From assembly GCF_033971325.1 (NCBI RefSeq), contig NZ_CP117180.1:440041-504040 (forward strand): DNA of 64,000 bases, in the 5' to 3' direction. Below, in pieces: positions 16,984 to 25,533 of this stretch; positions within the stretch are counted from its first letter, which is position 1; every line of letters starts with the position of its first letter. Both the position numbers and the translations under genes were made by a program. The notes beneath the pieces were generated by a model. The model was not told the DNA's origin. It worked only from the letters and a program-made list of their open reading frames with translations, and did no database searches. The DNA is from Hydrogenobacter sp. T-2. GTDB lineage: Bacteria > Aquificota > Aquificia > Aquificales > Aquificaceae.

Positions 16984-17562
16984 ATGGTATGTGTGATTTA
17001 CGCCCATCCAAACCCAAAGAGCTTCAACAAGGCTATAAAGGAAGTTGTCCTTGAGACTTTGTCCGCCAAGGGTGTTCAATACAGCTTGAGAGACCTATAT
17101 GCTCTTGAGTTTAATCCTGTCTTGTCCGCAAGGGATTTTGAAACCTTTCTATCGGGTGGCGTGCCAGAGGACATAAGAAGGGAGCAGGAGATAATAAAAG
17201 GTGCAAAACTTTTGGTCTTTATATATCCCATATGGTGGACAGGCATGCCTGCAATCCTAAAGGGCTACATAGATAGGGTTTTTAGCTACGGTTTTGCTTA
17301 CGAAGAGAGAGATGGAGAGCTTGTTGGACTTCTCTCTGACAAAAAAGCTTTCATAATAAACACCCTTGGAGCTTCTGAGCTTGACTATAGACCCTCAGGC
17401 ATGGAGGAGTGCCTAATAAAGACCACGGATATTGGCATTTTCAAATTCTGTAGTATTGAAGTAATAAGACATCTTTTCCTGTATGCAGTGCCATACGTAA
17501 GCGACGACGAAAGGAAAGCTATGTTAGACAAGGTCAAAAAACAGCTGGAGGAAGTGCTATGA
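16984..17562 (+). CDS. NAD(P)H dehydrogenase (quinone), flavodoxin-like fold
   Basis: The 192-aa protein resembles the NQO1/KefF/MdaB group: YAHPNPKSFN at residues ~6-15 for the FMN phosphate, FIYPIWWTGMPAILKGYIDR near 79 for FMN and subunit contact, and TLGASELDY near 125. The expected reaction is two-electron reduction of quinones with NAD(P)H. It overlaps the nitroreductase gene by 4 bp. With the flavodoxin of the other operon, this gives two separate quinone reductases under what looks like one control box. Confidence 0.87.
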   Translation: MVCVIYAHPNPKSFNKAIKEVVLETLSAKGVQYSLRDLYALEFNPVLSARDFETFLSGGVPEDIRREQEIIKGAKLLVFIYPIWWTGMPAILKGYIDRVFSYGFAYEERDGELVGLLSDKKAFIINTLGASELDYRPSGMEECLIKTTDIGIFKFCSIEVIRHLFLYAVPYVSDDERKAMLDKVKKQLEEVL

Positions 17563-18179
17563 AGGAATGTTTAAGGTTAATCACAGAAAGGAGGTCTATT
17601 ACCTTCTTTGACCCAGCGAGAGATGTGCCAGATGAAATAATAAAGGAGATACTTGAGGTTTCCGCAACCGCACCCTCTGGCTACAACCTTCAACCATGGG
17701 AAGTTATAGTGGTAAAGGATAAGGAGAAAAAGAAGAGGCTAAGGGAAATATGCTACAACCAACAAAAGGTGGAAGATGCCAGTGCAAACATAGTGCTTAT
17801 TGCCAACACAAGGGCAGGCTTTGAGCATGTGGACAGAGTTTTGCAAAGCTGGGAGGAGCTGGGCTATATAAAGCCAGAGGCAAAAGAGAGCCTAAAAAGC
17901 CAAATTATAGCAGGTTGGCAAGACCCTCAAAGAGCCTTCAGAAAAGCGGTTAGAGACACAGCCCTTTTCGGTATGACTATAATGATAACTGCCAGAGCCT
18001 ATGGGCTTGAGACCCATCCCATGGAGGGCTACGACGAGGCAAGGCTTAAGGAATTTTTGCAGATAGAAGACTACAAGGTAGTGCCTATGATAATAGCCAT
18101 AGGATACAAGGACCCATCCAAAGGGCTTTTACCAAGGGCTTACAGGTTTAAGTTTGAGGAGTTTGGAAAGATAGTCTAA
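17559..18179 (+). CDS. nitroreductase-family FMN enzyme
   Basis: The 206-aa protein starts with ITERRSITFFDP, the FMN-contact arginines of the nitroreductase family, followed by TAPSGYNLQPWEVIVV near residue 42 and GLETHPMEGYDE near 150. Such enzymes reduce nitroaromatics, quinones or aldehyde-conjugated compounds with NAD(P)H. In Bacillus a YodB-type HxlR regulator controls a nitroreductase, which fits the local arrangement. The true substrate is unknown. Confidence 0.87.
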   Translation: MKECLRLITERRSITFFDPARDVPDEIIKEILEVSATAPSGYNLQPWEVIVVKDKEKKKRLREICYNQQKVEDASANIVLIANTRAGFEHVDRVLQSWEELGYIKPEAKESLKSQIIAGWQDPQRAFRKAVRDTALFGMTIMITARAYGLETHPMEGYDEARLKEFLQIEDYKVVPMIIAIGYKDPSKGLLPRAYRFKFEEFGKIV

Positions 18180-18932
18180 ATGGAATACTTTCTTTTATCC
18201 TTTTGCTCTGCCTTTTTGGCAGGAGCTATAAACTCAGTTGCAGGTGGTGGGACGCTCATTACCTTTCCCACACTCCTGTGGCTTGGGCTTGACCCAGTGG
18301 TTGCCAACATAACAAATACAGTGGCTCTCTGGGTAGGCTCCCTTTCTGGTGCTTTTGGCTTTAGGAAAAGGATACAGGAGGTAAAAAGCCTTATTCTGCC
18401 TTTTCTTATCTCTTCTACTGTAGGTGCGGTAGTGGGTGCGGTGCTTTTAATAAAAACACCCTCTCAAACCTTTAAGTCCATAGTGCCCTTTCTCATATTC
18501 TTTGCGGTCTTTATGCTTGCCTTTAGCGAGGTCATACGAAGATTTTTGGCTAAGTTTGTAATTCAAGAGAAAAACCTTCCTTTGCTTTTGCCTCTTTTCC
18601 TTCAGTTTATAACCGGCGTATATGGAAGTTACTTTGGTGCAGGCATAGGCATAATGATGCTGGCAAGCCTAACGCTTTCTGGAGTGCATCACATACATAC
18701 CGCAAATGGGCTAAAAAACCTTCTTGGCTTTTCTATAAACCTCCTTGGTGCTTTTATTTTCATATTTAGTGGTAAAGTAAGTTGGGCTTACGCACTTTTT
18801 ATGATGCCGGGCTTTGCTCTTGGTGGATATGCAGGAGCAAAAATCTCTCAAAGGTTCAAGCCAAAGGTGGTAAGGTTCTTTGTAATAGTGTGGGGGCTTT
18901 TCATAGGAATTTACCTGCTTTTGGTAGAATAG
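18180..18932 (+). CDS. TauE/SafE family membrane exporter
   Basis: The 250-aa protein has about eight transmembrane helices in two halves. Each half opens with the glycine-rich repeat typical of the family (AGAINSVAGGGTLITFP near residue 15 and GVYGSYFGAGIGIMML near 145). TauE/SafE proteins export sulfoacetate, sulfite or other organic anions. It follows the nitroreductase with no gap and is the last gene of the operon, so it may export a detoxification product. Alternatively it handles sulfite in this likely sulfur-using organism. Confidence 0.85.
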   Translation: MEYFLLSFCSAFLAGAINSVAGGGTLITFPTLLWLGLDPVVANITNTVALWVGSLSGAFGFRKRIQEVKSLILPFLISSTVGAVVGAVLLIKTPSQTFKSIVPFLIFFAVFMLAFSEVIRRFLAKFVIQEKNLPLLLPLFLQFITGVYGSYFGAGIGIMMLASLTLSGVHHIHTANGLKNLLGFSINLLGAFIFIFSGKVSWAYALFMMPGFALGGYAGAKISQRFKPKVVRFFVIVWGLFIGIYLLLVE

Positions 18933-18936
18933 TCAT

Positions 18937-20232
18937 ATGCTTAAACTAAGAAGGGCAAAAAAGGCAAAAGGCGAGCTAAGAGTTCCTTCAGACAAGTCCA
19001 TATCCCATAGGGCGGTAATATTCTCTGCCATAGCAGAGGGTGAAAGCCACATAAAAGAGTGGTTAGCTTCCGAAGATACAAAGGCAACCTTAGATATAGT
19101 AAAAAGACTTGGCGTGGAAGTAAAGAGAAAGGGAAAGAACCTAAGGGTAATTGGAAGGGGATACCAGTTTCGTGAGCCACTTGAGGTGCTTGATGCCAAA
19201 AACTCTGGCACTACCGCAAGGCTTATGATGGGGGTGTTAGCCACTCAAGACTTTTTCAGTGTCATAACGGGGGATGAAAGTCTAAGGCAAAGACCTATGC
19301 TAAGGGTTGTAGAGCCTCTCAGACAGATGGGAGCCTTTCTTGATGGAAGGGAAAAGGGAAACAAACTTCCTGTGTGCATAAGAGGTGGTAAGTTAAGGGG
19401 TATTTCCTTCTTTAATAGAAAGGCATCCGCACAGGTAAAGTCTGCCCTTTTGCTTGCAGGGCTAAGGGCGGAAGGATACACGGAGGTTTTAGAGCCTGTC
19501 CTTTCAAGAGACCATACAGAAAGAATGTTAAGAGCCTTTGGTGTGGAGATTATTCAGTTAGAGGGGCAGGAGGGTCATGTGGTAAAGCTCACGGGAGGGC
19601 AAAGCCTTAAAGCTACTGAGATATTCTGTCCTGCGGACCCATCCTCTGCGAGCTTTTTTATCGCTTTGGCTTGTCTTCTTGAAGGCTCGGAGCTTGTCCT
19701 AAAAGATGTCCTTGTAAATCCTACAAGGGATGGCTTTTTTAGAAAACTCAGACAGATGGGAGCGGACATAAGGTATGAAAACCTAAGGGAGCTATCTGGA
19801 GAGCCAGTGGCGGACGTTTATGTTAGGGACAGTGGAAGACTAAAGGGTGTGGAGGTTTTGCCGAAGGAGGTGCCTTCCATGATAGATGAGATTCCTATTT
19901 TGGCAGTGGTTATGGCTCTTGCGGAAGGAAAGTCTGTGGTAAGGGGTGCTCAGGAGCTTCGTGTAAAAGAGAGCGACCGTATAAGGGCAGTGGTTGAAAA
20001 CCTTAGGTCTATGGGTGCAAAAGTCCATGAGCTTGAAGATGGCTTTGAAATAGAAGGCGTTGAAAACCTCAAGGGTGCTACCATAAGGACCTACAAAGAC
20101 CATAGGATAGCCATGGCTTTCTCCATAGCGGGGCTTGTAGCGGAGGGAGAGACTGTGATAGATGAGCCCGAATGTGTAGCCATTTCATACCCAAACTTTT
20201 ACAAAGACCTTGACTATATTATAAAGGGATGA
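18937..20232 (+). CDS. aroA: 3-phosphoshikimate 1-carboxyvinyltransferase (EPSP synthase)
   Basis: The 431-aa enzyme joins shikimate-3-phosphate to phosphoenolpyruvate in aromatic amino acid synthesis. Visible signatures are SDKSISHRAVIFSAIAEG at residues ~18-35, LDAKNSGTTARLMMGVLAT near 85, and RVKESDRIRAV near 340 with the catalytic DE pair before it. Length is normal. A TAGAAT box ends 6 bp before the ATG, suggesting it may also have its own, almost leaderless, transcript in addition to read-through from tauE. Confidence 0.95.
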   Translation: MLKLRRAKKAKGELRVPSDKSISHRAVIFSAIAEGESHIKEWLASEDTKATLDIVKRLGVEVKRKGKNLRVIGRGYQFREPLEVLDAKNSGTTARLMMGVLATQDFFSVITGDESLRQRPMLRVVEPLRQMGAFLDGREKGNKLPVCIRGGKLRGISFFNRKASAQVKSALLLAGLRAEGYTEVLEPVLSRDHTERMLRAFGVEIIQLEGQEGHVVKLTGGQSLKATEIFCPADPSSASFFIALACLLEGSELVLKDVLVNPTRDGFFRKLRQMGADIRYENLRELSGEPVADVYVRDSGRLKGVEVLPKEVPSMIDEIPILAVVMALAEGKSVVRGAQELRVKESDRIRAVVENLRSMGAKVHELEDGFEIEGVENLKGATIRTYKDHRIAMAFSIAGLVAEGETVIDEPECVAISYPNFYKDLDYIIKG

Positions 20233-21614
20233 CAGTGGAAGAACTCCTTTCAAAGATGCGAGCGGTCTTTACTCCAGAGCAGGTGGAGGTGCTTACTGAG
20301 TTTATTAAGTTTTTAGACAAGTTGGTGAAGGCTACCGACTTTATGGAAGTAAAGGAGGCTATAATCCGACTTGAGAACTCCATTGAGTCTTTGAGAGATG
20401 TGGTCAGAGAGCTTGCTCAAAACCAAAGGAAAGTGGATGAAAGCCTCTTGGAGCTTAAGGAAGTCCAGAAGTTAAATGAACAAAGGATAGCAGAACTTGC
20501 GGAAGCACAAAGAAGGACAGAAGAATCAATTAGGGAACTTCATGAGGCACAGAAGATAACCGAGCAAAAGATGGCAGAACTTACAGAGGCTCAAAGGCAA
20601 ACACAGCAAGCAATCAAAGAACTCACAGAAGCTCAAAGAAGAAACGAGGAATCAATCAAGGAACTCCGTGAAGCACAAAAGATAACCGAACAAAAGATGG
20701 CAGAACTCATAGAGGCTCAAAGGAGAAGTGAGGAAGAGTTTAGAGAATACAGGAAAATAACAGAACAAAAGTTCGCAGAGCTTGCAGAAGTTCAAAAGAG
20801 GAACGAGGAAGAACTCAAAGAATACAGAAAGATAACTGAGCAAAAGTTTGCTGAGCTTGCGGAATCTCAAAGGGAAATGCAACAAGCAATCAAAGAACTT
20901 ACAGAAGCTCAAAAGAGAAATGAGGAATCGGTCAAGGAATTGCGTGAGGCACAGAAAATAACCGAGCAAAAGATGGCAGAACTCATAGAGGTTCAAAAGA
21001 GAAGTGAGGAAGAGTTTAGAGAATACAGGAAAATAACCGAGCAAAAGTTTGCTGAGCTTGCAGAGGCTCAAAGGAAAAATGATGAATCAGCCAAAGCACT
21101 GCGTGAGGCACAAAGGATAAGTGAGCAAAAGCTCGCTGAGCTTTCTGAGGAATCTAAAAAAACTCAGATGGTTTTTAAAGAGTTTATGGAATCTCAGAGG
21201 GAACTTAACAGAAAACTTGGTGGCATAGACCAAACAATGGGTTATATGCTTGAAAATGAAGCCTATAGGAACTTGCCTGGCTACCTTGAGAGAAAGTTTG
21301 GTATAAAGGTTCACACTCGCATAATAAGGAAAGAGGTAAATGGAAAGGAAATAAACCTTTTGGCGGAGGGAGAAAGGAACGGAGAAAGGGTTTTAATAGT
21401 GGGCGAGGCAAAAAGCAGGTTAGCCATAGGACCAGAAAGAGCCAAGGATATCTTTGAGGAGTTAGAGGATAAAATAAGGGCTGTGCTTGAGGAGTATAAA
21501 GAATACACTGAGGAGAATGTAGTGCCAGTCATAGTTACTCACTTTGCCAGTAAAGGCTTTCTGGAAGAGGCGGGCAAGCAAGGATACATAGTGGTTCAGA
21601 GCTTCGAATGGTGA
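20229..21614 (+). CDS. long coiled-coil protein with C-terminal PD-(D/E)XK-like nuclease domain
   Basis: The 461-aa protein has three parts: a helical N terminus (1-60), a long coiled coil (~60-330) made of degenerate units of the type EAQKITEQKMAEL, and a C-terminal domain (~340-461). The last part contains EINLLAEGE and VLIVGEAKS, which resemble the acidic and E-x-K elements of the restriction-endonuclease fold in the DUF3782 group. It overlaps both neighbours by 4 and 7 bp. No biochemical role is established for this group that I can name; a nuclease role is inferred. Confidence 0.72.
   Translation: MTVEELLSKMRAVFTPEQVEVLTEFIKFLDKLVKATDFMEVKEAIIRLENSIESLRDVVRELAQNQRKVDESLLELKEVQKLNEQRIAELAEAQRRTEESIRELHEAQKITEQKMAELTEAQRQTQQAIKELTEAQRRNEESIKELREAQKITEQKMAELIEAQRRSEEEFREYRKITEQKFAELAEVQKRNEEELKEYRKITEQKFAELAESQREMQQAIKELTEAQKRNEESVKELREAQKITEQKMAELIEVQKRSEEEFREYRKITEQKFAELAEAQRKNDESAKALREAQRISEQKLAELSEESKKTQMVFKEFMESQRELNRKLGGIDQTMGYMLENEAYRNLPGYLERKFGIKVHTRIIRKEVNGKEINLLAEGERNGERVLIVGEAKSRLAIGPERAKDIFEELEDKIRAVLEEYKEYTEENVVPVIVTHFASKGFLEEAGKQGYIVVQSFEW
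20670..21065 (+). repeat. 276-bp internal direct repeat encoding coiled coil
   Basis: About 120 bp starting at 20670 are repeated with few differences at 20946, a period of 276 bp (92 codons). Shorter units of the same motif fill the interval. The protein phase is kept, so the coiled coil has grown by in-frame duplication. Confidence 0.75.
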
Positions 21615-22093
21615 TTAGAAAGGCAAAGTTAAAGGACGCAGGAGAGATATATAACCTGATAAACCATTATGCCAAGGAAGGCATCTTACTTCCCAGAAGC
21701 CTTAACTCCATATATGAGAACATAAGGGATTTTTGGGTCTGTGAAGAGGGTGGCAATCTTATAGGTTGTGCGAGTCTCCATATAGTCTGGGAAGACCTTG
21801 CGGAGATAAAGAGCCTTGCGGTAAGCGAAGAGCATAAGGGTAGGGGCATAGGCACTATGCTTGTGGAGGCGTGTTTGAAAGAGGCGGAAGAGCTCGGTGT
21901 TAAAAGGGTCTTTGTCCTCACCTACGCTCATGACTTTTTCTCAAAGCTAAACTTTGAAGAAGTAGAGAAGATAAAACTACCTCACAAGGTCTGGGGTGAG
22001 TGCATAAACTGTGTTAAATTTCCTTCTTGCGATGAGATAGCCATGTGGATAGACCTTGAAAAGGTCAGTCTAAAGCATGATGCCAAAGTTTAG
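21608..22093 (+). CDS. argA: GNAT acetyltransferase, short N-acetylglutamate synthase type
   Basis: The 161-aa GNAT protein has the acetyl-CoA loop EHKGRGIGTMLVEACL near residue 78. The surrounding sequence (IRKAKLKDAGEIYNLINHYA, GILLPRSLNSIYENIRDF) matches the stand-alone N-acetylglutamate synthases of arginine biosynthesis. The C-terminal pair of cysteines (CINCVKFPSC) is also seen in that group. It overlaps polA by 17 bp. Another substrate for this GNAT enzyme cannot be excluded, but argF also lies in the window. Confidence 0.75.
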   Translation: MVIRKAKLKDAGEIYNLINHYAKEGILLPRSLNSIYENIRDFWVCEEGGNLIGCASLHIVWEDLAEIKSLAVSEEHKGRGIGTMLVEACLKEAEELGVKRVFVLTYAHDFFSKLNFEEVEKIKLPHKVWGECINCVKFPSCDEIAMWIDLEKVSLKHDAKV

Positions 22094-23810
22094 TTATATA
22101 ACATCAAAGGAAAGGCTTTTTGGTGTATACGAGCACCTCAAAGGGGAAAGATACCTGTTTTTTGACACAGAGGTCTCTGGTGACAAAATAAGACTTGCTC
22201 AAGTGGGAGGTAAGGAAGATATATTCATACTGGACCTTTTTGAGCTTGGTCAGGAGGGCGTGCTTTTCCTAAAAAAACTGCTTTCTGAAAGAGGTATAGT
22301 GGGGCATAATTTGAAGTTTGACCTTAAATATCTATACGCCTATGGAATAGAACCTTATGCGGTCTTTGATACCATGATAGCGAGCCAACTTCTTGGGAAT
22401 ACAGATAAGCACTCCCTTCAAAAAGTTGCCATGCACTATTTGGGGCAGGTTTTGGACAAGGGGCTTCAGGCATCAAACTGGGGACAACCTTTTCTCGGAA
22501 AAGAACAGCTTGAATATGCTGCTTTGGACGTTAAGGTGGTGAGAGACCTTTTTTATCTTTTTCTTGAAAAACTCAATGAACAAACTCATAGGGAAGAGAT
22601 TCTGCTAAAGACGAGAACTTCAAAGGTTTTCGGGCTTACCAATCCAGTTGCCATAGTGGAGATGGCTTTTGTGCAAGAGACCGCAAAGTTAGAGATGGTG
22701 GGTATACCAGTGGACAGAGAAGAGTTGGAGAAAAAGTTAAGGGAACAGGAAAAGCTACTCCAGAAAAAGGTTATGGACTTTATGTTTCGCTACAGGACAG
22801 ACCCTATGTCTCCTAAGCAAGTGGGAGACCTTCTCACAAAACGTTTTGGTCTTGACCTTCCAAAAACAGAAAAGGGTAATGTTTCTACCGATGATAAGGC
22901 TTTGGCGGAGTATTCTCTACATCCTGTGGTTTCCGAACTTCTTGAAATAAGAGCTTTAAAAAAGACTATAGAAAAACTCCAAGAGATAAAAGAAAAACTT
23001 AAGGGCAACAGGGTATATCCTGAGTTTAAACAAATAGGTGCTATAACCGGCAGGATGGCGAGTATGAACCCAAACGTGCAAAACATACCAAGAAATCTCA
23101 GGAGCATCTTCAAGGCAGAAGAAGGCAAAACCTTCGTTATAGCGGACTTTTCTCAGATTGAGCTAAGGATAGCAAGCGAATACGTGGGGGAGGAAAAGAT
23201 GATTCAGGCATTCATTGAAGGCAAAGACCTTCACCGCTACACCGCAAGCGTCTTTTTGGGCAAACCAGAAGACCAGATAACAAAGGAAGAGCGTCAGCTT
23301 GCAAAGGCGGTAAACTTTGGTCTCATATACGGCATATCCGCAAAGGGTCTTGTGGAGTATGCAAAGACATACGGAGTAGACCTCTCTCTTGAAAACGCAG
23401 AGAAAATAAGAGAGAGCTTTTTTGGATACTACACTACCATAAGGGCATGGCACGAGAGAGTGAAAAGAGAGCTAAAGGAGTTCAAGGAATCAAGGGGGTA
23501 TACACTGCTTGGAAGACCTTATATCGCTCACACTTTCCCAGATGCGGTTAACTACCCTATACAGGGCACGGGTGCAGACCTTCTTAAACTCTCCGTCCTC
23601 ATGTTCGATGCGGAGCTTAGAAAAGAAAACCTCAAGGCTAATGTGGTTAACCTTGTTCATGACGAGGTCTTGGTGGAATGTGAGGAACGCATAGCGGAGA
23701 GGGTCAAGGAGCTTTTAGAAAGGGCGATGAAACATGCGGGCAAGATAGTGCTAAAGCGTGTTCCAGCAGAGGTAGAAGTTTCTATAAACAAAAGGTGGGA
23801 AAAGGATTAA
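22077..23810 (+). CDS. polA: family A DNA polymerase, short Aquificales type
   Basis: The 577-aa polymerase has an N-terminal 3'-5' exonuclease domain with FFDTE near residue 28 and HNLKFDLKYL near 82, and a C-terminal polymerase domain. Motif A is DFSQIELRIASE near 362, motif B RQLAKAVNFGLIYG near 407 and motif C VHDEVLVE near 535. There is no 5'-3' flap-exonuclease domain, as in the short polymerase of Aquifex and its relatives, which resembles viral and apicoplast enzymes. The start is ATG 22077 or the adjacent ATG 22080, inside the end of the acetyltransferase gene. Confidence 0.93.
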   Translation: MMPKFSYITSKERLFGVYEHLKGERYLFFDTEVSGDKIRLAQVGGKEDIFILDLFELGQEGVLFLKKLLSERGIVGHNLKFDLKYLYAYGIEPYAVFDTMIASQLLGNTDKHSLQKVAMHYLGQVLDKGLQASNWGQPFLGKEQLEYAALDVKVVRDLFYLFLEKLNEQTHREEILLKTRTSKVFGLTNPVAIVEMAFVQETAKLEMVGIPVDREELEKKLREQEKLLQKKVMDFMFRYRTDPMSPKQVGDLLTKRFGLDLPKTEKGNVSTDDKALAEYSLHPVVSELLEIRALKKTIEKLQEIKEKLKGNRVYPEFKQIGAITGRMASMNPNVQNIPRNLRSIFKAEEGKTFVIADFSQIELRIASEYVGEEKMIQAFIEGKDLHRYTASVFLGKPEDQITKEERQLAKAVNFGLIYGISAKGLVEYAKTYGVDLSLENAEKIRESFFGYYTTIRAWHERVKRELKEFKESRGYTLLGRPYIAHTFPDAVNYPIQGTGADLLKLSVLMFDAELRKENLKANVVNLVHDEVLVECEERIAERVKELLERAMKHAGKIVLKRVPAEVEVSINKRWEKD

Positions 23811-23821
23811 AATTATTAAAC

Positions 23822-24487
23822 ATGGGGAGGATGTGGATTTTAATAGTTTGGTTTTTAGTCTTTTCTTGCGGACCAAAGCTAAGCACTCTGGAAGAATATG
23901 AGAGGAAAAATCCATATCCTGCTGGTGAAGAAAAGATTGAGTATGCCTCAAGAGGAAGCATTATGCCAAAAAACGGCTACCAAGACCTATACTCAGAAAG
24001 AAGGGCAAGTAGAGTGGGTGATATTATCTTTCTTCAAGTGGTGGAAAGTATAAACGCTGTGGAAAGCGTTTCAAACCAAACTCAAAGGTCATCAGCCTTT
24101 CAGCAAGGTATTAGCTCCTTTTTCGGCATCTCGCAAAATACCCTTGCGAACATAGGTGGTCGTGGCTCTGGAAATATAAACACAAAGGGCACAGGCAAAG
24201 TCCAACAAACAGGTGTCTTAACCACAAGGCTTGCGGGTAGGGTAGTGAAGGTTTATCCCAATAACACCATGCTTGTGGAAGCTAAGAAAAATATAATCAT
24301 GAACAACGCACAGAGAGAGGTGGTTTTAAGAGGCATAGTCAGACCAGAGGATATAGATAGCACCAATACAGTTACAAGTGACAAAATAGCTAACCTTGAA
24401 GTCTTTATAGATGGAAAGGGCTTTTTAGCAGATGGAGGTAGCCCAGGATGGTTTGCAAGAATATTAGCAAAGGTTTTGCCTTTCTGA
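23822..24487 (+). CDS. flgH: flagellar L-ring protein
   Basis: The product (221 aa) is the outer-membrane lipoprotein that forms the L-ring bushing around the flagellar rod. A lipobox VFSC at residues 13-16 follows a hydrophobic stretch. The FlgH core is visible in RRASRVGDIIFLQVVE, STNTVTSDKIANLEVFIDGKG and the C-terminal domain. I chose ATG 23822 because it gives a lipoprotein signal; GTG 23795, inside polA, and ATG 23831 are alternatives. The 3' end overlaps flgI by 40 bp. Confidence 0.9.
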   Translation: MGRMWILIVWFLVFSCGPKLSTLEEYERKNPYPAGEEKIEYASRGSIMPKNGYQDLYSERRASRVGDIIFLQVVESINAVESVSNQTQRSSAFQQGISSFFGISQNTLANIGGRGSGNINTKGTGKVQQTGVLTTRLAGRVVKVYPNNTMLVEAKKNIIMNNAQREVVLRGIVRPEDIDSTNTVTSDKIANLEVFIDGKGFLADGGSPGWFARILAKVLPF

Positions 24488-25533
24488 TACTTTTCTTTTC
24501 TCTGAGCTTTGCCACACGCATAGGAGATGTGGTAACCATAGAAGGAAATAGGAGCAACTACCTTGTGGGCTACGGTCTCGTGGTAGGGCTTAGGGGAACG
24601 GGTGATGGCAAAAGCACTCTCTTTACAGTGAAAAGCATAGCCAACATGCTAAATAGGATGGGTATAGTGGTTGACCCAAGAAGAATGACCACAAAAAATG
24701 TAGCTGCGGTGATGGTTACCGCCAAGCTACCACCCTATGCAAAGCCAGGAATGCCTATAGATGTGGAGGTTTCCTCCATAGGTGATGCCAAAAGTCTGGA
24801 AGGTGGTACTCTCCTTCTTACTCCACTGAGAGGTCCAGATGGTGAAGTTTATGCATTGGCTCAAGGACAAGTTATAGTGGGTGGCTACGAGGCAAGGGGT
24901 AGAGGTGCTCAGCAGATAAAAAACACTCCCACGGTAGGAAGAATACCAAACGGTGCTATCGTAGAAAGGGAGATACCCTTCCAAAGCATACCTCAGGAGG
25001 TCAACCTATACCTTGATAGCCCCAGCTTTGCTCTTGCAAGGCTAATACAGGACAGGTTAAACACAGAATTTGGCATGCAGGTTGCCCAGGCTATTGACGC
25101 AAGCACTGTAAGGCTCAATATTCCACCAAATGTAAACCCTGTAGATTTTCTCGCAAGGGTGGAGGAGACTACCATAGACGTACCCTCCATTGCAAGGGTC
25201 GTAATAGACAGTAGGACTGGGCTTGTCCTTTTAGGTGGAGATGTAAGAATAAATCCAGTTTCAGTCGCTGTAGGTAGCCTCACGGTTACCATAAGAGAAG
25301 CTCCTGAAGTAGTCCAGCCACCTCCTCTTTCTCCCGGAGAGACAAGGGTAGTTCCCAGAACAGAGCTTAATGTTCAAGAAAAGGAGGCGAGGCTTGTAGA
25401 GCTCAGAGGTGTCACTATTTCGCAACTTGTGGAATCTTTGAATAGAATAGGTGCAACACCAAGAGAGATAATATCAGTCCTGCAAGCCATTAAAGCCGCA
25501 GGAGCCTTAAGGGCAAAGTTAGAAGTCCTCTAA
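24448..25533 (+). CDS. flgI: flagellar P-ring protein
   Basis: The 361-aa protein begins with a signal peptide ending near SLSFA, followed by the FlgI signature RIGDVVTIEGNRSNYLVGYGLVVGL. It continues with GDGKSTLFTVKSIANML and ends with SQLVESLNRIGATPREIISVLQAIKAAGAL, as in periplasmic P-ring subunits. Length matches the family. Coupling to flgH by overlap shows that both bushings are made together, so the organism is very likely flagellated. The stop overlaps the convergent rnr gene by 4 bp. Confidence 0.95.
   Translation: MVCKNISKGFAFLILFFSLSFATRIGDVVTIEGNRSNYLVGYGLVVGLRGTGDGKSTLFTVKSIANMLNRMGIVVDPRRMTTKNVAAVMVTAKLPPYAKPGMPIDVEVSSIGDAKSLEGGTLLLTPLRGPDGEVYALAQGQVIVGGYEARGRGAQQIKNTPTVGRIPNGAIVEREIPFQSIPQEVNLYLDSPSFALARLIQDRLNTEFGMQVAQAIDASTVRLNIPPNVNPVDFLARVEETTIDVPSIARVVIDSRTGLVLLGGDVRINPVSVAVGSLTVTIREAPEVVQPPPLSPGETRVVPRTELNVQEKEARLVELRGVTISQLVESLNRIGATPREIISVLQAIKAAGALRAKLEVL

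Noticed and set aside
20652-21071. Antisense open frames across the coiled-coil gene
   Set aside because: They mirror the repetitive coding strand and have no start signals or family features.
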